Of a stretch of 51,115 bases of DNA, positions 45,820-51,115 are shown piece after piece. The position numbers were made by a program, and so were the translations under genes. The DNA lies in NCBI RefSeq assembly GCF_001884065.1, contig NZ_MACH01000100.1:1-51115 (forward strand), read 5' to 3'. How positions within the stretch are numbered: the stretch's first letter is position 1; the number at the start of each line of letters is the position of its first letter. Origin of the DNA: Bacillus proteolyticus (lineage in GTDB: Bacteria > Bacillota > Bacilli > Bacillales > Bacillaceae_G). The notes beneath the pieces were generated by a model. The model was not told the DNA's origin. It searched no databases and was given only the letters and a program-made list of their open reading frames with translations.

Positions 45820-46764
45820 ATGAGTTTGGATTTTGAACGTCCTATTATTGAATTAAAAGAGAAATTTGATGAATTAAAGAAAATTATGAAAGAAAATAAT
45901 GTAGATTTATCGTCAGAAATTCATGTATTAGAAAAACGTTTAAATAAAATGCAAGATAAAATTTATTCTAATATTACATCTTTTCAACGAGTTCAAATTG
46001 CAAGGCTACGTAACCGGCCCACGACATTGGACTATATACCTTTATTGTTTACAAACTTTCTCGAACTTCATGGTGATCGATTATATGGTGATGATAAAGC
46101 AATGATAGGTGGTATTGCAAAATTTAAAGGGATGCCCGTTACGGTTATTGGTCATCAAAGAGGTAGAAATACAAAGGAAAGTATAGAAAGAAATTTTGGA
46201 ATGGCACATCCAGAAGGTTATAGAAAAGCGCTAAGACTTATGAAACAAGCTGATAAATTTAATCGCCCTATTATTACATTTATTGATACAATAGGCGCCT
46301 ATCCAGGGAAAGGGTCTGAAGAACGTGGAATTTCTGAAGCGATAGCTCGAAATCTATTTGAAATGGCTACACTTAAAGTGCCAATTGTTTGTATTGTAAT
46401 TGGAGAGGCATCAAGTGGTGGAGCTCTTGGCATTAGTGTCGGTAACCATATCCATATGTTAGAGTATTCATGGTACTCGGTAATTTCGCCAGAAGGAGCA
46501 GCATCTATCCTATGGAAGGACGCTAAGTATGCTCCAGAAGCTGCTGAACATATGAAAATTTCAGCAAAAGATTTAAAACATTTAGGAATTATTGATGAAA
46601 TCATTCCTGAAATTAAAGGTGGAGCACAAAATGATATAAAATCACAGGCAAAAATGATTGAATCTGTAATCGAATCATCTCTAAAAAAATTGATACTATT
46701 ATCCTCGGAAGAGCTTATACAACAGCGATATGAAAAGTATAGACAAATAGAGAATTATAAATGA
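45820..46764 (+). CDS. accA: Acetyl-CoA carboxylase carboxyltransferase subunit alpha, orphan copy
   Basis: A 314-aa AccA-type protein. It keeps the long N-terminal helix ([18 protein letters not shown]), [63 protein letters not shown] and [15 protein letters not shown], all diagnostic. AccA pairs with AccD to move CO2 from biotin to acetyl-CoA. Here no accD lies next to it; instead it is in an operon with a MarR regulator, amid mobile-element debris. It is probably a second, inducible copy, which must use the AccD encoded elsewhere. GGAGG lies five bases before the ATG. Confidence 0.92.
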   Translation: MSLDFERPIIELKEKFDELKKIMKENNVDLSSEIHVLEKRLNKMQDKIYSNITSFQRVQIARLRNRPTTLDYIPLLFTNFLELHGDRLYGDDKAMIGGIAKFKGMPVTVIGHQRGRNTKESIERNFGMAHPEGYRKALRLMKQADKFNRPIITFIDTIGAYPGKGSEERGISEAIARNLFEMATLKVPIVCIVIGEASSGGALGISVGNHIHMLEYSWYSVISPEGAASILWKDAKYAPEAAEHMKISAKDLKHLGIIDEIIPEIKGGAQNDIKSQAKMIESVIESSLKKLILLSSEELIQQRYEKYRQIENYK

Positions 46765-46794
46765 AAGTATTTAAAGTCCGTATTACATTTCGGA

Positions 46795-47075
46795 GGATTC
46801 TCGCAAAAAAATTCTAAATATTTTGTAAGTAACCTCTTAAACTGGGATATGCTGATACTATTACTCTACAAAAGATGTGTGATCGGTATGGAAAAGGAAA
46901 ATTTGTTCAAATGGAAGCATTATCAGCAAGATATTATTTTGTTAACTGTACGTTGGTACGGTACAACTTAATTTTTCGTGATTTAGTAGAAATGATGAGG
47001 AACCAGGATTATCCTACCATTATGCTAGAAATATATATGTTATATTTTCTTTTCCACTACCTTTGCACCAGAACC
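46795..47075 (+). mobile_element. IS6/IS240-family remnant
   Basis: The right end TTTGCACCAGAACC (47062-47075) is an IS240-type terminal repeat; GGATTCTCGCAAAA at 46795 looks like its degraded left partner. Between them a frame from ATG 46888 reads EKENLFKWKHYQQDIILLTV then RWYGT, and a shifted frame gives RYNLIFRDLVEMM: the N-terminal part of an IS6 transposase. The catalytic core is deleted. Confidence 0.72.
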
Positions 47076-48693
47076 AAAAAATACGCTATTCTTTCTGTAG
47101 AATCATAGGAAAGGATGGCGTTTTTGTATGTATCTATCAATTTCTGACGAATTACAATTATTCGCTGAAGAATTATATGAACATCTTACCCCTTCATTTT
47201 TGGAAAATCTCGCTAGAGAGCTAGGTTTTGTAAAACGAAAACGTAAATTTTCAGGGTATGATTTAGCTACTATATGTGTCTGGATTAGTCAACGAGTAGC
47301 GAGTGATTCATTAGTCCGATTGTGTAGTCAGCTACATGCATCAACAGGAACTCTTATGAGTCCTGAAGGACTAAATAAGCGCTTTAATAAAAAGGCAGTG
47401 TTCTTTTTGAAACATATTTTCTCCACATTATTAAAAAATAAAGTTTGTGGAAAGTCAGCAATTCCAAGTGCTTCACTTACCTATTTTCAGCGAATTCGTA
47501 TTTTAGATGCAACCATTTTTCACGTACAAAAACACTTGGCCAATGTATATCCTGGATCAGGTGGTTGTGCACAAACAGCGGGTATAAAAATCCAGTTAGA
47601 ATATGATTTACATAGTGGTCAGTTTTTAAATTTCCAAGTGGAACCAGGGAAAAATAATGATAAAACCTTTGGAACAGAGTGTTTATCAACATTACGCCCT
47701 GGTGACCTATGTATTCGGGATTTAGGCTATTATTCACTGGATGATTTAGATCAAATGGATCAACGTGGTGTGTACTATATATCGCGACTCAAATTAAACA
47801 ATAGGGTATATGTCAAAAATGAATTTCCTGAATACTTTCGAAACGGAACAATAAAAAAACAATCTCGGTACATCAAAGTTGATTTAGAGCACATCATGGA
47901 TACCTTAAAACCAGGACAGTCCTATGAAATAAAAGAAGCTTATATTGGAAAGGATAAAAAACTATTCACTCGGGTGATTATGTATCGATTAACAGAAAAA
48001 CAACTTCGTGAGCGTATGAAAAAACAAGTGTACACAGAAAGTAAAAAAGGGATTACATATTCGGAAAAAAGCAAACGATTAGCTGGCATGAACCTATATG
48101 TTACCAATACACCTTGGGAGATTGCTCCGATGGAACAAATCCATAATTTTTACTCTCTCCGCTGGCAAATTGAAATCATTTTTAAAACTTGGAAATCCTT
48201 ATTTCAAATTCATCATTGGCAACATATTAAACAAGAGCGATTAGAATGCCATGTTTATGGAAAACTCATTGCCATTTTTCTATGTTCTTCTACTATGTTT
48301 AAGATGCGACAATTAATTTTACAAAAGAAGAAACAAGAATTAAGTGAATATAAAGCAATTGGAATGATTCAAGACCACTTATCGAGTTTGTATCAAGCCA
48401 TACAACAAAACATCTAAGAAATAACAAAGATCCTAATCAGCCTGTTCCACCTCCTACAGAAGAACGGAAGAAAATCTCATCGATATGAGAAGAAGACTGT
48501 TTTTGATATTATGGGTGTTGTTTATGAGTATAATGGGTTGAAAAAACAAAAGAAAGTTGCATAATTTAAAAAAGGAAACCCGTTAGGGTTTATTTGGTAT
48601 GCATATTATTAAGAGTATGCTTCTATTTTAGGAATGCTTTACCTCCACAAAATGAAAGTACACTTTGTTTTCATTTTTAAGTTGATGGGCATG
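47076..48693 (+). mobile_element. IS231-type element lacking its left end
   Basis: It contains an IS231 transposase gene and the right terminal repeat TTTTTAAGTTGATGGGCATG at 48674-48693. No left repeat is present before the transposase; the IS6/IS240 right end abuts at 47075 instead, so that insertion or a linked deletion removed it. Flank on the right: GGGTACCGCCA. Confidence 0.8.
47128..48564 (+). pseudogene. IS231 transposase (IS4 family) with premature stop
   Basis: The frame encodes 429 aa, hits a TAA at 48415-48417, then continues in frame for 48 more codons ([20 protein letters not shown] and so on) to TAA at 48562-48564. Reading through gives 478 aa, the usual IS231 length. The DDE core is intact: [17 protein letters not shown], and the Y-R-E-K signature [19 protein letters not shown]-to-TAA change is the likely lesion. 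Confidence 0.85.
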
Positions 48694-48739
48694 GGGTACC
48701 GCCAACAAGACGCGAATTTTGCACGCTAAGCAAAAAAAC

Positions 48740-48768
48740 AATAAGCTGTCCACATGGACAGCTTATTT
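48740..48768. terminator. Hairpin, terminator-like
   Basis: AATAAGCTGTCC and GGACAGCTTATT arms around ACAT. The rest of 48694-48988 shows no gene. Confidence 0.65.
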
Positions 48769-48988
48769 ACATAATTCTCGTTCTCGGAAGTAAAGTTTTA
48801 AAAGTAATTTATCCATAGTGATATTAAAATTACTACTAACAGGGGTAGCACTATATCGCTATCAACCTAATAAAACAAAATACCTCCTAAAATGTAAAAA
48901 AAGGGCTGACTTCTCACAATAACTAACTATAGAAAAAGAAAATTTTCATTTCTTGACAGTTATTAATTAATAAAATCGGTTGCTGAAT

Positions 48989-49573
48989 TTATCCTTTGAT
49001 GGAAAAGTCATATCCCTTTAAAGGTTGTTGAGTAGAATAATGAGTAATAACTCCAGTTATTAAAGAAATTAACCCCCAAATTAATGCAAGGTAATGTACT
49101 TGGGAACTTGGTAGAGTATAAATAAAAAGGCACCCAAGTGAAACTCCCAATATAACAAGTATGAAATATAAATAATCTAAATGAACCCAGCAAAGAATAA
49201 GAAAATGCGCGGCATTTATAATACATATTACAGGAAGTAACATATCCACATTCAGTTCTTTAACGAGAAACAATACTGGAATACAAACAACTACGACACC
49301 GGAGGAAAATGCAACTAATGATGAATACTGATTAGGTTTTGCAGACATTTTCATCACTTTAAATAAAGCTACTCCAATTATAGGAATAAGCAATCCACCC
49401 CATATATAAAACCCTACTACTGCTACTTTAGGTAATGCATAAGTTAATATAAATGCTAATAACCAAAAAACAGCACCTGCAATTAACATAAATCCTCCGC
49501 CTCGGTATTCTTTGATAAAATCATAGCGATCCTGACTAATCTCAACATTTTTAGGTACAAAAGGTATTCTCAC
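48989..49573 (-). CDS. DUF7010-like six-helix membrane protein
   Basis: A 194-aa membrane protein with six predicted helices, a cytoplasmic N-terminus (ISQDRYDFIKEYRGG) and the run FMLIAGAVFWLLAFILTYAL, which fits the DUF7010 type as I recall it. GAGGG precedes its ATG on the minus strand. Function unknown. The next 377 bases, to 49950, hold only its upstream sequence and that of the following gene. Confidence 0.65.
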   Translation of the reverse strand: MRIPFVPKNVEISQDRYDFIKEYRGGGFMLIAGAVFWLLAFILTYALPKVAVVGFYIWGGLLIPIIGVALFKVMKMSAKPNQYSSLVAFSSGVVVVCIPVLFLVKELNVDMLLPVICIINAAHFLILCWVHLDYLYFILVILGVSLGCLFIYTLPSSQVHYLALIWGLISLITGVITHYSTQQPLKGYDFSIKG

Positions 49574-49950
49574 AGTTTTCCCTCCTCAATTAAATTTCTC
49601 CACCATTAAATGGCCTGTTTGCGGCGTCATTTCAAGTGATTTTGCAATGTCTTTTCATTTAAAATTCTAGCAAGTATTTAAGACTTCCTTCCTTGTTTTT
49701 TGGTGTGAGTGCTGGCTAGAGGTTTAGTGCACTACTTCTTGGAAGTTGATCTTGTAGCGCTCTTTCTCGTAATTCACTATATTTTCCAAAGGAAATAGCG
49801 AAAGGCAAGGCGATGAATACATTTACAAAATGACAAAACTGTAAGAATACACGAATGTTTGTAAGAAAGTTCGATGTTTTCCTTTTTCTTTTTTTATTAT
49901 AGTGAAAAAGAAGAACGAAATATTCTCTTATGTAGGAAAGGAAGATAATA

Positions 49951-50280
49951 ATGATTGATCTATTAAATAAATGGATGTTAGAAAGTACAGCCAATTTTAA
50001 TATCGTTGTAGGACTTACAACATTTCTATTTTTTGGTTCAGTAATTGCACTTATTATTATTTACAAAAAAATTGGTAAACCAGATGAAAGAACAAATGCT
50101 ATTTATTTAAAAATTACTTCTCGTATGTTTACTACTCAAATTCTAATGAATGCTATATTTATTTCTTTAGTTGGTAAAGATATTGAGAATTTCCGTCAAA
50201 TCTTTATATTATTTGAAGCTTTTGTATTCTTTATTGGAGCTATTTATTCGTTTAAAATATATAGACAGGAATACAAATAA
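49951..50280 (+). CDS. DUF2178-like membrane protein
   Basis: A 109-aa protein with helices at about 18-38, 62-80 and 84-102 and the polar segment GKPDERTNAIYLKITSRM, which resembles DUF2178 (DER-motif) proteins. These are often encoded next to small regulators and have no known role. AGGAAAGGAAG lies before the ATG. Confidence 0.65.
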   Translation: MIDLLNKWMLESTANFNIVVGLTTFLFFGSVIALIIIYKKIGKPDERTNAIYLKITSRMFTTQILMNAIFISLVGKDIENFRQIFILFEAFVFFIGAIYSFKIYRQEYK

Positions 50281-50298
50281 TTCACTTATAAGAAACAA

Positions 50299-50333
50299 TA
50301 AAAAACAGTAGTGATTTTACACTACTGTTTTTT
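50299..50333 (+). terminator. Terminator
   Basis: AAAAACAGTAGT and ACTACTGTTTTT arms around the loop. Confidence 0.88.
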
Positions 50334-50481
50334 ATTGTTCATTTTCAAATATGAACTTTTCATTTTTAGTTAACTGTATATTCTATACATATGAAGTTAA
50401 CATAACGTCTCATTATCGGTAGCAAGTTTTTCATAGAATCCTTGTTTTTACTAAATTTTTTGTCTCTATGTCTATCTATCT

Positions 50482-50573
50482 CTTATACAAGATTTTATAT
50501 ATCATCGATATAGCAGGGATTCTAGGGATCTTCGCTATTCTTTTTTGCATAAAATCTTGTATAGAAAAGTAGT
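50482..50573. repeat. Inverted-repeat element of about 90 bases
   Basis: TATACAAGATTTTAT and its exact complement ATAAAATCTTGTATA form the ends, with a second inner pairing (ATAGC/GCTAT) and two GGGAT repeats between. Nothing is encoded. The rest of 50334-50875 shows no gene apart from the upstream region of the next gene. Confidence 0.6.
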
Positions 50574-50875
50574 TAGACTAGTGTGTTTTACTTCGGTTCA
50601 TTTCAAAATATAATTGAAAATTCATCTTTAAATTAAAAAAAGAAGGTGTTACCTTTATATATTAATAACTTCGAAATATTGTATAACAGATAACTTTTAT
50701 GCATTATTGATTAGCATTGCTTATTGTGCTAACGAATCAGGATAGTGTGGCGACCGACCAACTAAATAGTTGTTTTATCCTCAATTATTAGAAGGAAAGT
50801 TCTATCATTTCGTGAATTTATTAGACATAGACGAGTGCTATAATCTTCTATATCTCCATAAAGAGGTGACTACGC

Positions 50876-51115
50876 ATGGATCAAAGACCGTCAGAAGAAG
50901 AATACGCCGGGAGCTCCGGCGAATATATCCGTTTGGTGCCGGACGGTAACATCATCGACATTCTGCTCGCCCAGGAAAAGCAAATGACCGAGCTCCTGGC
51001 ATCGTTGAACGAAAGCCAGGCCGCGTATCGGTATGCGGAAGGAAAATGGACGCTGAAAGAAGTCGCGGGCCACATCGCAGACGCGGAACGCGTCATGACC
51101 TACCGCCTGCTCCGG
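50876..51115 (+). CDS. DinB-family protein, GC-rich, cut by the window end
   Basis: The first 80 codons of a DinB_2-type protein: ILLAQEKQMTELLASLNESQ, AAYRYAEGKWTLKEVAGHIA with the metal His, and DAERVMTYRLLR. AGAGGTG lies seven bases before the ATG. Codons end mostly in G or C (GCC, CTG, CGC, ATC), unlike everything before it, and the shift begins right at the start codon. This suggests recent transfer from a high-GC relative such as Paenibacillus-type bacteria. The C-terminal metal motif is outside the window. Confidence 0.82.
   Translation, partial: MDQRPSEEEYAGSSGEYIRLVPDGNIIDILLAQEKQMTELLASLNESQAAYRYAEGKWTLKEVAGHIADAERVMTYRLLR

Noticed and set aside
46875-47108. A 77-aa gene
   Set aside because: The frame crosses frameshifted IS6 transposase remnants and a terminal repeat.
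1-51115. tRNA, rRNA, CRISPR array, prophage structural genes
   Set aside because: Nothing with the required structure, repeats or protein signatures was seen on either strand.

Overview
The window is AT-rich, Gram-positive DNA with strong GGAGG-type ribosome binding sites, frequent TTG/GTG starts, many intrinsic terminators and several copies of the bcr1 repeat. bcr1, an IS231 relic, a CYP102A (P450 BM3-type) gene and an HssRS/HrtBA haem system together point to a chromosome of the Bacillus cereus group (cereus/thuringiensis/anthracis). I saw no rRNA, tRNA, CRISPR array or phage structural genes. This is chromosomal accessory or variable sequence, with many small single-gene units and much decay (pseudogenes, remnants, repeats).

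Layout. 1-7.1 kb: a two-component system (HssRS-like), a DinB protein, an ArsR-type regulator with an MFS pump, and a FtsX-type permease plus ATPase (HrtBA-like). A direct repeat matching the HssR box precedes hrtB, so the kinase/regulator pair very likely controls the exporter. 7.1-11.9 kb: an LPNAG-anchored coiled-coil surface protein, a small P-loop kinase, a DUF4188 protein, and a TIGR00027/LCM-type methyltransferase behind a consensus promoter and an intrinsic terminator, a leader that occurs twice. 12.0-13.6 kb: rtcB (RNA ligase), split by a group I intron that itself carries a bcr1 insertion. 13.8-25 kb: a heparin-lyase-like secreted protein, a frameshifted M29 aminopeptidase with a stray second C-terminal tail 2 kb away, two uncharacterised proteins, a VOC protein, a secreted metallophosphoesterase, D-cysteine desulfhydrase, a methyltransferase, a lipoprotein and an L,D-transpeptidase. 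25-31 kb: DUF2935, small membrane proteins, a bcr1-broken gene, an aromatic/Pro/Gly-rich repeat protein and a 14-TM drug exporter.

31.5-41.2 kb: a self-sufficient CYP102A monooxygenase directly behind a bcr1 copy, a MarR/DoxX/DUF1772 cluster with repeated palindromic operators, a decayed peroxiredoxin, a YdhR-type protein, a VOC protein and a SF1 helicase with a degenerate PLD-like tail. 41.2-43.3 kb: a SAM-I riboswitch controlling an M20 peptidase, then an Lrp regulator. 43.4-48.7 kb: a mosaic: bcr1, an SDR gene, an MFS half-gene between IS231-like ends, a MarR regulator with twin palindromes driving an orphan accA, an IS6/IS240 relic, and an IS231 relic with a nonsense codon. 48.7-51.1 kb: small membrane proteins and the start of a strikingly GC-rich DinB gene that runs off the window.

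The candidates I would follow first are the bcr1-in-group-I-intron-in-rtcB arrangement, the duplicated promoter-terminator leader before the methyltransferase, and the MarR-accA unit. Identifications are from sequence reading only; no database search was run.
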